DNA of 64,000 nt from an uncultured Bacteroidia bacterium (GTDB taxonomy: Bacteria; Bacteroidota; Bacteroidia; Bacteroidales; UBA932): positions 60,282-124,281 of the forward strand of contig CACWOH010000014.1 in the NCBI GenBank assembly GCA_902762435.1, in the 5' to 3' direction. A program made the position numbers and the translations under genes. Each line of letters begins with the position of its first letter. The first letter of the stretch is position 1. Shown one piece after another: positions 8,500-16,600 of the stretch. The notes under the pieces are model-generated. The model was not told the origin of the DNA and searched no databases. It worked only from the letters and a program-made list of their open reading frames with translations.

Positions 8500-9472
8500 T
8501 GATGACCTGCTCGATGATCTCTTCCGGGGTGACGTTTTCGGCTTCGGCCTCGTAGGTCAGGCCGATGCGGTGCCGCAGCACCTCCGGACACACGGCGCGC
8601 ACGTCCTCGGGGATGACGTAGCCGCGCCGCTTGATGAAGGCGTAGGCCTTGGCCGCCATCGACAGGCTGATGCTCGCACGCGGCGACCCGCCGAAGGCGA
8701 TCAGGTCCTTCAGGTTCTTCAGTCCGTATTCCTCCGGGGTGCGGGTGGCGTACACGATGTCCACGATATAGCGTTCGATCTTCTCGTCCATATAGACTTC
8801 GCGCACGACCCCGCGAGCCCGCACGATGTCTTCCGGGGTCACGACGGGCGAGGCCTTGGGGAACTCGCCGCTGTTGTTCATCCGGATGATGAGCTTCTCC
8901 TCGTCCTTCTTGGGGTAGCCCACGACGACCTTCAGCATGAAACGGTCCACCTGGGCTTCCGGGAGGGGATAGGTGCCCTCCTGCTCGATGGGGTTCTGGG
9001 TGGCCATCACCAGGAAGGGCTGCGGCAGCGGGAAAGTCTGCTCGCCGAGCGTCACCTGGCGCTCCTGCATGGCTTCCAGCAGCGCGGACTGCACTTTCGC
9101 GGGGGCGCGGTTGATTTCGTCCGCCAGCACGAAGTTCGCGAAGACGGGGCCCTTGTGCACCTCGAACTGCTCCTTCTTCTGGGAGTAGATGAGGGTGCCG
9201 GTCACGTCGGCCGGGAGGAGGTCCGGGGTGAACTGGATGCGGCTGAACCTGGCGTCCACCGCCTGGGACAGGGTGCTGATCGCGAGGGTCTTCGCCAGGC
9301 CCGGCACGCCTTCGAGGAGGATGTGCCCGTCGGCCAGCATCGCGATCATCAGGTTCTCCACCAGGTGCTTCTGCCCGACGATCACCTTGCCCATCTCCAG
9401 GGAGAGGAGATCCACGAACGCACTTTCTTTCTGGATCCGTTCGTTGAGCTCCTTGATGTTTACACTTTCCAT
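8480..9472 (-). CDS. MoxR-family AAA+ ATPase
   Basis: Protein of 330 residues from MESVNIKELNERIQKES; another in-frame ATG lies 3 codons upstream at 9481. Walker A is GVPGLAKT, Walker B is VLADEINRAP, followed by the MoxR signature ALLEAMQERQVTLGE, and a sensor stretch (MATQNPIEQEGTYPLPEAQVDRF, shown here in parts). It heads the run moxR-DUF58-batA-E and is likely a chaperone-like ATPase for the vWA proteins. Only about 26 nt separate its ATG from that of the divergent truA. Confidence 0.93.
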   Translation of the reverse strand: MESVNIKELNERIQKESAFVDLLSLEMGKVIVGQKHLVENLMIAMLADGHILLEGVPGLAKTLAISTLSQAVDARFSRIQFTPDLLPADVTGTLIYSQKKEQFEVHKGPVFANFVLADEINRAPAKVQSALLEAMQERQVTLGEQTFPLPQPFLVMATQNPIEQEGTYPLPEAQVDRFMLKVVVGYPKKDEEKLIIRMNNSGEFPKASPVVTPEDIVRARGVVREVYMDEKIERYIVDIVYATRTPEEYGLKNLKDLIAFGGSPRASISLSMAAKAYAFIKRRGYVIPEDVRAVCPEVLRHRIGLTYEAEAENVTPEEIIEQVINAVIVP

Positions 9473-9481
9473 ATAATTCAT

Positions 9482-9489
9482 TAATTTTG
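9482..9489 (+). promoter_or_regulatory. Predicted -7 box (TAATTTTG) for truA
   Basis: TAATTTTG matches TAnnTTTG and ends 9 nt before the truA ATG, so the transcript would have a leader of only a few bases. No good -33 TTTG is seen. It lies in the very short divergent gap to moxR. Confidence 0.5.
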
Positions 9490-9498
9490 CAGTCAGTT

Positions 9499-10311
9499 AT
9501 GCGCTATCTCATCAAGCTTTCCTATTGCGGCGCGGACTTCTGCGGCTGGCAGGTCCAGCCCGACGCGCCGAGCGTCCAGCAAACGCTCGAGAAGGCCTTG
9601 GCGACCCTTCTCCGCGAGCCGGTCGGCGTGACCGGTGCGGGCCGTACGGACACGGGCGTCAACGCAATCGGCTACGTCGCGCATTTTGACGCAGCCGAGG
9701 GGCTTGACACGCATCAATTATGCTACAAATTAAATGCCATCCTGCCCCGTTCGGTGGTGATTCACGAGATCGCCCCGGCGGCCCCGGATTTCCACGCCCG
9801 CTTTGATGCCACGCAGCGCGAATACAGTTATTTCCTGCACCGCGTGAAGGATCCTTTCGCCGACGCCTTTTCCTACCTGTACACCTTCCCGGAGGTGGAT
9901 TTCGGGGCGATGAACGCCGCCGCGGAGGCCCTTCTCGGCCGGCATGATTTCCGCTGCTTCGAGAAGACGGGCGCCGACTCCAAGACATCCATCTGCACCG
10001 TCACGCAGGCGGCCTGGCTCCGGTACACGCCCACCCACCTCGCCCTGACAGGCCGGGAGGGCGGCGACGACTACTGGTATTTCCGGATCAGCGCGGACCG
10101 TTTCCTGCGCAACATGGTCCGTGCCGTGGTGGGGACCCTGCTAGAGGTCGGCCGTGGCAAGCGAAGTGTTGAAGATTTCCGCACGTTGGTCCTTCCCGCG
10201 GATTCCTCGGGCCTTGGGGCGGGAGCGCCGGACCGCGACAGCGATTCCCGAAGCCGGGCCGGCGAGTCCGTGCCGGGCCACGCCCTCTTCCTCAGCGGCA
10301 TCCGTTATTAG
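9499..10311 (+). CDS. truA: tRNA pseudouridine(38-40) synthase TruA
   Basis: Protein of 270 residues that converts uridines 38-40 of the tRNA anticodon arm to pseudouridine. MRYLIKLSYCGADFCGWQVQ is the usual TruA start; the catalytic Asp is in GAGRTDTGVNA; later RFLRNMVRAVVGTLLEVGRG and the C-terminal PGHALFLSGIRY are family blocks. Near the C-terminus (about 235-255) there is an extra loop rich in G, S, R and D before GESVPGHALF. The frame starts earlier at a TTG (9487), but the ATG at 9499 gives the standard N-terminus and fits the promoter box. Confidence 0.95.
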   Translation: MRYLIKLSYCGADFCGWQVQPDAPSVQQTLEKALATLLREPVGVTGAGRTDTGVNAIGYVAHFDAAEGLDTHQLCYKLNAILPRSVVIHEIAPAAPDFHARFDATQREYSYFLHRVKDPFADAFSYLYTFPEVDFGAMNAAAEALLGRHDFRCFEKTGADSKTSICTVTQAAWLRYTPTHLALTGREGGDDYWYFRISADRFLRNMVRAVVGTLLEVGRGKRSVEDFRTLVLPADSSGLGAGAPDRDSDSRSRAGESVPGHALFLSGIRY

Positions 10312-10454
10312 TTTCCGTTCCTTCTCCCCAGAGCCGGCGGCCGGAACCGCCGTTCGTGCCGATTTCGGGCGTTTCACCCCAAAAACACCCAATTTATGGG
10401 GTTTTTTCGATGGAATAAAAGAGTCATTTTTGTGACAATGAACACACCGGACGG

Positions 10455-10673
10455 ATGGACAGGGAGAAACCGAATACAAAAGCGACGCTGACCCGGCGGG
10501 AACTGGAGATTCTGCGGCTGCTGGCCGCGGGCCAGACATCCAAGCAGATTGCCGCCGCGCTGGGCCTGAGCCCCGAAACGGTGATGTGGCACCGCAAGCA
10601 GATGCACCTCAAATTCGGCGTCCACAGTTCCCTGGAGATGGTCCTTTCGGCCCTGGAACAAAAGATAATATAA
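10455..10673 (+). CDS. Stand-alone LuxR-type HTH DNA-binding protein
   Basis: Only 72 residues, nearly all one GerE/LuxR helix-turn-helix: LTRRELEILRLLAAGQTSKQ, then IAAALGLSPETVMWHRKQMH and KFGVHSSLEMVLSAL. There is no receiver or sensor domain. It sits between truA and an OmpA-family gene on the same strand. The HTH is clearly related in sequence style to the one at the end of the TPR-HTH protein 1.4 kb downstream (both have W-x-RK-x-x-H). It may be a small regulator of the neighbouring envelope gene, which is inference. Its promoter is unclear: only a weak CATTTTTG at 10425 is seen. Confidence 0.8.
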   Translation: MDREKPNTKATLTRRELEILRLLAAGQTSKQIAAALGLSPETVMWHRKQMHLKFGVHSSLEMVLSALEQKII

Positions 10674-10716
10674 CCGACATCTGCCGGCAGTCCCGGCGGA
10701 TTTAAAAAAAGAGCAT

Positions 10717-12015
10717 ATGAAAAAGATTACCATTTTGATTTTTGTCTTCGCGCTCCTGTGTGCGCCGGCAAACGCCCAAAGCATCCTGCAGCGGCTCGGC
10801 AACCGGGCCAAGAATGCCGTCGAGAACAATATCGGCAACAAGGTTGAAAAAGGCATCAACGACATCCTGGACGGCAAGGCCGGCAAGAACAACAACGGGA
10901 ACAACCAGAATGAGGAAGACGCGTTTGAGCAGGACGCCGAGGCCGCACCCGCCGACGAGAAGGTCGACTTCGAGGAGATCCAGGCCAAGAGCGACTTCAA
11001 GCGCGGCGGTACGGTTTTCTTCGAGGATACTCTCGCTGGCGAGCAGATCGGTGAGTTCCCCTCCAAGTGGGACTTGCTGGGCGGCAGCGAAGTGGAGGTG
11101 GTCAACATCAAAAGCGTGAAGGCCATCCGGATGGAAGATTCCAGGATCCAGCCTCTGATGGAAGAGAAGGAGTACCTGCCCGAAGAGTTTACCATCGAGT
11201 TCGATGTGCTTGCCCAGCCCGCCCAGGAAGGTTCCGGTTGGGATGGTACGCTCGATTTGTATATGAATGGAGAGAACGACAGCAGGGTCTTCGATATCCG
11301 GATGAGCCCGGAATTCCACCCCTATTACGGCAACGAGTATAATGGCATTTCGTGGGGCTGGGGTGCTGAGAATCCCAGTGGCAACAAAATGACGGGAGAG
11401 CCGGGTACGCAGACCATCAAAAAGTATTTGAAGAAGAACGATTGGAACCATATCGCCATCTCGTTCAACAAGCGTGCGTTCAAGATGTATCTTAACTACC
11501 AGCGCATCGTGAACATTCCGAATATGGTCCAGCCCCGTTCCTGGCAGCTTTATGCCTTTTCGGACAGCGACAAAGGTATCTTCATCAAGGATATCGTGAT
11601 GGCGAAGGGTGCCGTAGAACTGTATGAGCGCAATGCCACCGATTATTCCTCCGCCGTCGAGAAGGCCATTGCCGAGACCGGCAAGTTCGTGACCAACAAC
11701 ATCCTCTTCGAGACCGGCAAGGCCACGCTGAAGCCGGAGTCGATGGACGAGATACAGAAGGTGGCCGACTACATGAAAAAGAACCCGACCGCCCGCTTCG
11801 AGGTGCAGGGCCACACCGACAACCAGGGCTCCGACGCCATCAACGACCCGCTCAGCCAGCAGCGTGCCGAGGCCGTGGTGGTGGCCCTGGAAGACCTGGG
11901 CGTGGATCCGTTCAACCTGCGCGCCGTGGGCAAGGGCTCGCACGAGCCCGTGGCCGACAACAAGACCGAGGAGGGCCGTGCCCAGAACCGCCGCGTCGAG
12001 TTTATCAAGAAATAG
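10717..12015 (+). CDS. OmpA-family envelope protein with LamG-like middle domain
   Basis: Protein of 432 residues. Signal peptide MKKITILIFVFALLCAPANAQ, a low-complexity N/D/E-rich linker (to about 95), a middle part with LamG/concanavalin-like character (EFTIEFDVLAQP, DWNHIAISFNKRAFKMYLNY), and a C-terminal OmpA peptidoglycan-binding domain (ILFETGKATLKPESMDEI, GHTDNQGSD, LSQQRAEAVVVAL, NRRVEFIKK). It likely tethers the outer membrane or a surface module to the cell wall. It follows the small HTH gene by 43 nt. Confidence 0.88.
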   Translation: MKKITILIFVFALLCAPANAQSILQRLGNRAKNAVENNIGNKVEKGINDILDGKAGKNNNGNNQNEEDAFEQDAEAAPADEKVDFEEIQAKSDFKRGGTVFFEDTLAGEQIGEFPSKWDLLGGSEVEVVNIKSVKAIRMEDSRIQPLMEEKEYLPEEFTIEFDVLAQPAQEGSGWDGTLDLYMNGENDSRVFDIRMSPEFHPYYGNEYNGISWGWGAENPSGNKMTGEPGTQTIKKYLKKNDWNHIAISFNKRAFKMYLNYQRIVNIPNMVQPRSWQLYAFSDSDKGIFIKDIVMAKGAVELYERNATDYSSAVEKAIAETGKFVTNNILFETGKATLKPESMDEIQKVADYMKKNPTARFEVQGHTDNQGSDAINDPLSQQRAEAVVVALEDLGVDPFNLRAVGKGSHEPVADNKTEEGRAQNRRVEFIKK

Positions 12016-12016
12016 T

Positions 12017-12024
12017 TATCTTTG
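12017..12024 (+). promoter_or_regulatory. Predicted -7 box (TATCTTTG) just before the TPR-HTH gene
   Basis: TATCTTTG is a full match to TAnnTTTG and lies 6 nt before the ATG at 12031, right after the stop of the OmpA-family gene. A transcript from it would be practically leaderless. A -33 TTTG is not obvious. Confidence 0.45.
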
Positions 12025-12030
12025 CTTCGC

Positions 12031-13242
12031 ATGAAGCAGACCTTACTTCTCATAGCCCTGATGGTCCCCGTATTTGCTTTTGCATACGGGGACCATCGCG
12101 GTCATGACCTGGACTCGCTGGAACGCGTCCTGGAAGAGCGTTTCACCCCGGACCGGCTGGCCGTGGCTTCGCCGGAGGAGCAGGCGGACTATGTCCGGAC
12201 CTGCCGCGAACTCGCCTGGGGCTATCTCCAACTGGACGGGCCCAGAAGCGTTTATTACGCCCGGCAGGCCATCCGGACCGGGCGGGAACTGGACAATCCG
12301 GACGCCGTGTTCGATATGTCCATCCTCATCGGCCAGGGTTTCTGGGCCAGGGACCGGTTCGACAGCGCCCGGGTGTACTACAACCAGGCCGCCGACGCGC
12401 TGGCGCTCATCGAGGCCCGCTGGAGCGACCCCGACCGGCACGACCTGGAAGCGGACCAGGCGCGGCTCTGGGGGACGCTGGGCAACTTCTACGCGATGCA
12501 GGATTCCCTGGAGCTGTTCGCCTATTATTACGGGAAGGCCGGGGAGATCTTCGAGAGGCGGGGCTGGTGGGAGGATGCCTCCACGCTGCACCGCAACATC
12601 GGGGAGGTGTACCTGGACGAAGGGGATCTCAAGGCGGCGAAGCCCGAATATGAGCGGGCCCTGCAACTGGCCCGGCAGAGCGGCGATTCGCTGATCATCG
12701 CCGGCTGCCTCTACGGAATGGGACGCTGGTACGAGGAATCCGGCAGGACCGTCAAGGCGTTGAAGTACCTGACGCAGGCCGACGAATACTTCGGCAATCA
12801 CGCGGTAGAAGAGGCCGGCGGCCGAGCCAACACGCTGGCGGTGATGAACGACGCCCGGAAAAAACTGACGCGCAGTTCCTTCCTGCTGGCCATGGGCGCC
12901 TTGGCGCTCCTGCTGCTCGCCGCCGTCGTCTTTTTCGTGAACCGGCGGCTCAGGCGGACGGAAACGGAACTGTCCGAGACCTCGGCCGTCCTGGACGAAA
13001 CCATCGAAGAACTGCGCCCCGCGGAAGATGCGGTCCCGCAGGAGCCGGTCCGCCTGACCGGACGGGAGAAGGACATCGTGCGCCTGCTGATGGAAGGAAA
13101 GACGACGCCCGAAATCGCCGAGGCGCTCTTCCTCAGCGAAAAGACCATCCTCTGGTACCGCAAGCGCCTGCACGCCAAACTGGACGTCCACACCGCCGCC
13201 GCCCTCACCGCGGAGGTCATCCGCCGCCACCTGCTGGATTGA
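12031..13242 (+). CDS. TPR-TM-LuxR HTH transmembrane regulator
   Basis: Protein of 403 residues from the ATG at 12031; the frame also has a TTG three codons earlier. Signal-like N-terminus (MKQTLLLIALMVPVFAFAYG), a periplasmic region of TPR-like helices (about 25-280; YYNQAADALALIEARW, LKAAKPEYERALQLARQSGD, ALKYLTQADEYFG), one TM (SFLLAMGALALLLLAAVVFF), a short coiled coil, and a C-terminal LuxR HTH (LTGREKDIVRLLMEGKTTPE, then ILWYRKRLHAKLDVHTAA). The layout suggests a one-component sensor that reads an envelope signal and binds DNA. Targets are unknown; the OmpA-family gene next door is a candidate. Confidence 0.82.
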   Translation: MKQTLLLIALMVPVFAFAYGDHRGHDLDSLERVLEERFTPDRLAVASPEEQADYVRTCRELAWGYLQLDGPRSVYYARQAIRTGRELDNPDAVFDMSILIGQGFWARDRFDSARVYYNQAADALALIEARWSDPDRHDLEADQARLWGTLGNFYAMQDSLELFAYYYGKAGEIFERRGWWEDASTLHRNIGEVYLDEGDLKAAKPEYERALQLARQSGDSLIIAGCLYGMGRWYEESGRTVKALKYLTQADEYFGNHAVEEAGGRANTLAVMNDARKKLTRSSFLLAMGALALLLLAAVVFFVNRRLRRTETELSETSAVLDETIEELRPAEDAVPQEPVRLTGREKDIVRLLMEGKTTPEIAEALFLSEKTILWYRKRLHAKLDVHTAAALTAEVIRRHLLD

Positions 13243-13255
13243 TGCCGGCGGCCGC

Positions 13256-13639
13256 TCAGGCAGCCGGGAGATAGTCGTCGATGGCGGCGGCTATGGAGAG
13301 GATCGTGGGCTGGAAGAGGACGTTGGAGCCCCGGAGGGGCATCCAGTGCTCCTCGGAGAGGGGACCGCGGAGGTATTTCTCGGTATAGAAAGTCCCCACG
13401 GTGCCGGCATAGAGCTGCACGGCACCGCGGTCGTCGACTTTCAGGGCCCGGATGGGGAAACGCTCGGAATACTTCTTCTTGCTGTCGTAAACCAGGACTT
13501 CCATGTCCTGGCGGCTGCCGTCGTTGTTGATGCAGGGCAGGAATCCGCCTGCTGCCCGGACGCTGTCGCGGATGGCGTCGTGCATGGCATCGCCGGCCTT
13601 TTCGTATCGGTCGGCCAAGTCGATCAGTTCCTGTCTCAT
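13256..13639 (-). CDS. Hypothetical protein
   Basis: Protein of 127 residues from MRQELIDLADRYEKAGDAMH. I do not recognise the family. No signal peptide or TM segment. The N-terminus is helical and charged; the rest looks like a beta-rich single domain (MEVLVYDSKKKYSERFPIRA, VQLYAGTVGTFYTEKYLRG). It starts 4 nt after the stop of the large alpha-2-macroglobulin-like gene and is probably co-transcribed with it. The frame extends upstream to 13702 but that part overlaps the large gene, so the ATG at 13637-13639 is preferred. Confidence 0.65.
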   Translation of the reverse strand: MRQELIDLADRYEKAGDAMHDAIRDSVRAAGGFLPCINNDGSRQDMEVLVYDSKKKYSERFPIRALKVDDRGAVQLYAGTVGTFYTEKYLRGPLSEEHWMPLRGSNVLFQPTILSIAAAIDDYLPAA

Positions 13640-13643
13640 AATT

Positions 13644-16600
13644 CTACGGTTGGACCGTGACGGCCGGATGGCCGTCGTCGTTGGCCCTGTAGTGCGGGGC
13701 ATAAAGGGACTCGATCACCGGGACGGGACTCTGGAAGGTGCCTTCCTGGGTCACGAAGAACTCCTCGGTGAAGCTGGTGTTCTCCTCGGGGTAGCTGTCG
13801 AACCAGAACTCGGTGCGGTCTGCGAGCACGCTCCGGTAACCCTGCGGGCTGAAGCTCACCCAGCCGGTGATGGAAATCGGGCGGGCGAACCAGCCGTAGC
13901 GGCCGGAGAGCTGGTTCACGGGGCGCAGCGCCGCGGGACGCGGGGCGGTCAGGCGCACGAAGCTACGGTTTTCCTCGTTCCAGATGCGGTAGGTGGCGAC
14001 GATTTTGTCGCCCACGTGCAGCACGTCTCCGTCCTTCAGGGGCTGGCCTTCGCGGGTGTAGCTGCGGGACACGGTGAAGCCGTTGCCGGCGGCCTTGATC
14101 TGCTCGAAGGGCAGGGTGGTGGTGGCCGACAGGGCGAGCACCTTGGTCTGCAGGGTGGCCTCCGTGCCGCGGAGCACGCTGCCGATGGCCTGGATGTAGG
14201 CCGGGTCGTCCTCCCACTGCTGCGTCTCCTTCTGGACCATGATCCAGAGCCGGATGCCTTCGGCGACCTCGTTGTGGCCGCAGTCGGTCAGCAGGTCGCA
14301 GATGAGCGAGTGGGCGTACAGCTCGCTTTCGAGCAGGCCCCGCCAGGGCATCACCGCATTCGGGTAGTAGATGCCGCCGCTGCGGTGCGGTTCGGCGTAC
14401 TGGAGCAGGGACTCGACGTCCTTCTCCAGCGACTTGCGGAGCCGGCCGGAGGCGAAGAGCGAGATGCCCCAGGCCCGGGCGAGGGAGGCGCCGCGCTCGT
14501 TCTCGACCAGGGCGCGCAGGGTCTTCATCCGGCGGGCCTTGGCGAAAACCTGGCCGTTCAGGCCGCGTTTCGCGCCCGGCACAAGGTACGCCTTCGCGTT
14601 CTTCTTGAACTCACGCAACTCCTTGAAGGAAGCGCCCTTGGGCGAGAAGTTCACCTCCGGGAACAGCGCCCGGACGTGCAGGTACTGGTCGAAGCTCAGC
14701 GCGCCGCACCAGATTGGACGGAAACGGTCGCCGAAGTAGGTGGCGTCGAGGAAGCGTACGGCGTCGGCAGTGGTGGCGGCCAGCTTCTCGGGACAGGCGT
14801 CCCCCATCTCCGCGATGCGCTCGAGCAGCACGGCGGTCAGGACCGCGGAAGAGCTCATCTCCGGGAACCAGCCGAAGCCGCCGTCCCCGTTGTGGCAGGC
14901 GAGGATCTTTTCGACCATCTCCGCGCGCTGTTCGGGCGTGGCGCCGGAGGCCTTGCCGCCCGGCAGGATGTCGATCAGGTGGTTGGCGAACAGGGCCTCG
15001 GACTGGTCGAGCAGGTTGTCGCTCTGCGGGAGGACCTTCTCCGGGACGGCCTCCTGGATCATGCCGAGGATGGAAATCTCCTTCAGGGCCGCCTGGGCGC
15101 CCTGTACGTTCACGAACTCCCGGCGCAGCGAGGCGAGCAGCGCGTCGCGGTCCATGCCCGCGAGCAGCAGGGCCGAGTGGGCCTCGGTGATGGTCTGCAC
15201 GGCCGGTTTCACGGGCATCGTCACGAACACGCCGTCGGAGCCGGCGTCCTTGTCGTCCGCGGTGAAGTTGACCAGCAGGCCGAGGTCCGCGAGCCTCGGT
15301 GCGGAAATCCCGAAGCTGAAGTCCGCGGAACCGTGGGCCGGCACGGTGATGGCCGTGCCCTTTTCCGAGACGGTCGGGGCCGTCCGGTAGTCCTTGCCGT
15401 TGAGGAACTTCACGGACAGGCGACCGGAAACGGGCTTGTCCGTGCTGTTGGCCAGCGACACGCGGGCGACGTAGCGGTCGCCTTCATACAGGAACTGCGG
15501 CTGCACGACGGCCACCTTGACCGGCAGGGTCACGACCATCTCCTGGCGGAGGGTCTCGTTGTGGAAGGCCTTGTCGTGCGCGAAGAGCTGCACGTAGTAG
15601 GTGGAGAGCTTGTCCGCGGTGCTGAAGTTGAAGGTCACCACGCCGTCCTTGTCGGAACGCAGGAAAGGCTCCCAGGCGATCGTGTTCGCGAAATTCTCGC
15701 GGATGGCTCCGTTCTCCGGCTCGGCGGAACCGTTTTCGGCGGCCTCCTCGTCCAGCTCGGCCGCGTCGTACGAGACGGCGTTGTCTTCCATCCGGGCCAT
15801 CGCCATCGGGGCGGAGTCCTCCACCATCATCTCCACGGCGCCGGCCCCCATCGCGGCGGACTTGGAAAGCATCCTTCCGCGGGTCCGGATGGCGCGGGCG
15901 TCTTCTTCGGAGCGGTAGGCGTAGGACTCGTCCACGCCGATGCTGTAGTCGTAGCCGACGTACGGCAGGTCGCGGAGGTCCGGCGTATCGGTGTGCCAGC
16001 GGTTCGGCTGGATGGTCTCGGTGCTCTTGTCGAAGATGGTGGCGGCCACCTCCACGCCTTCCGCCGTGCGGAGGGTGAAGCTGTAGTCAGTGTGCGGCGC
16101 CGTGGTGTCCAGGAAGCGGCTGAACGAGAGCGGCAGCTGGAAACGCGCCTCCCGGCGGTCGAGGGTGCGGGTGTACTCGTAAGCGTGCGCGTCCTTGAAC
16201 CAGAACAGCTTGAGCGACAGGGCTTCCGGATAGCCCGGCCTGCGGTCGAAGCGGACGGTCGCGAGCGACCCTTCCTTGCCCCGGACGCCCGCGAGGCGGA
16301 CGATGCGGTGCTCCAGCAGGCGGTTGCCGTCGCCGTACAGTTCCGCCACGGCCCAGACGGGCCCGGTGGTGGAGCCGAACTGCAGGGCGATGCCCCGGCC
16401 GTCGTCCGCGATCTCCTTGAAGAAACTGGCCACGTCCATGTCCAGGACGGTGTCGGCGTCGGAGGCCTTGACGACCTCGAAGGTTTCCGTGTCGTCGTAG
16501 GTGTTGCCGTTCCCGGCCTTCGCGGAAGCGGTGGCTTCGATGGTGTACAGGCCGGAGGGATATCCGCTCAGGTCGAGCGGCAGGTCCTTCCCGTTCTCCG

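Noticed and set aside
10383-10408. Possible terminator after truA (ACCC ... GGGT then T run)
   Set aside because: Only a 4-bp continuous stem; the longer match CCCCAAAAA / GGGGTTTTTT is a direct complement and not an inverted repeat, so it cannot fold.
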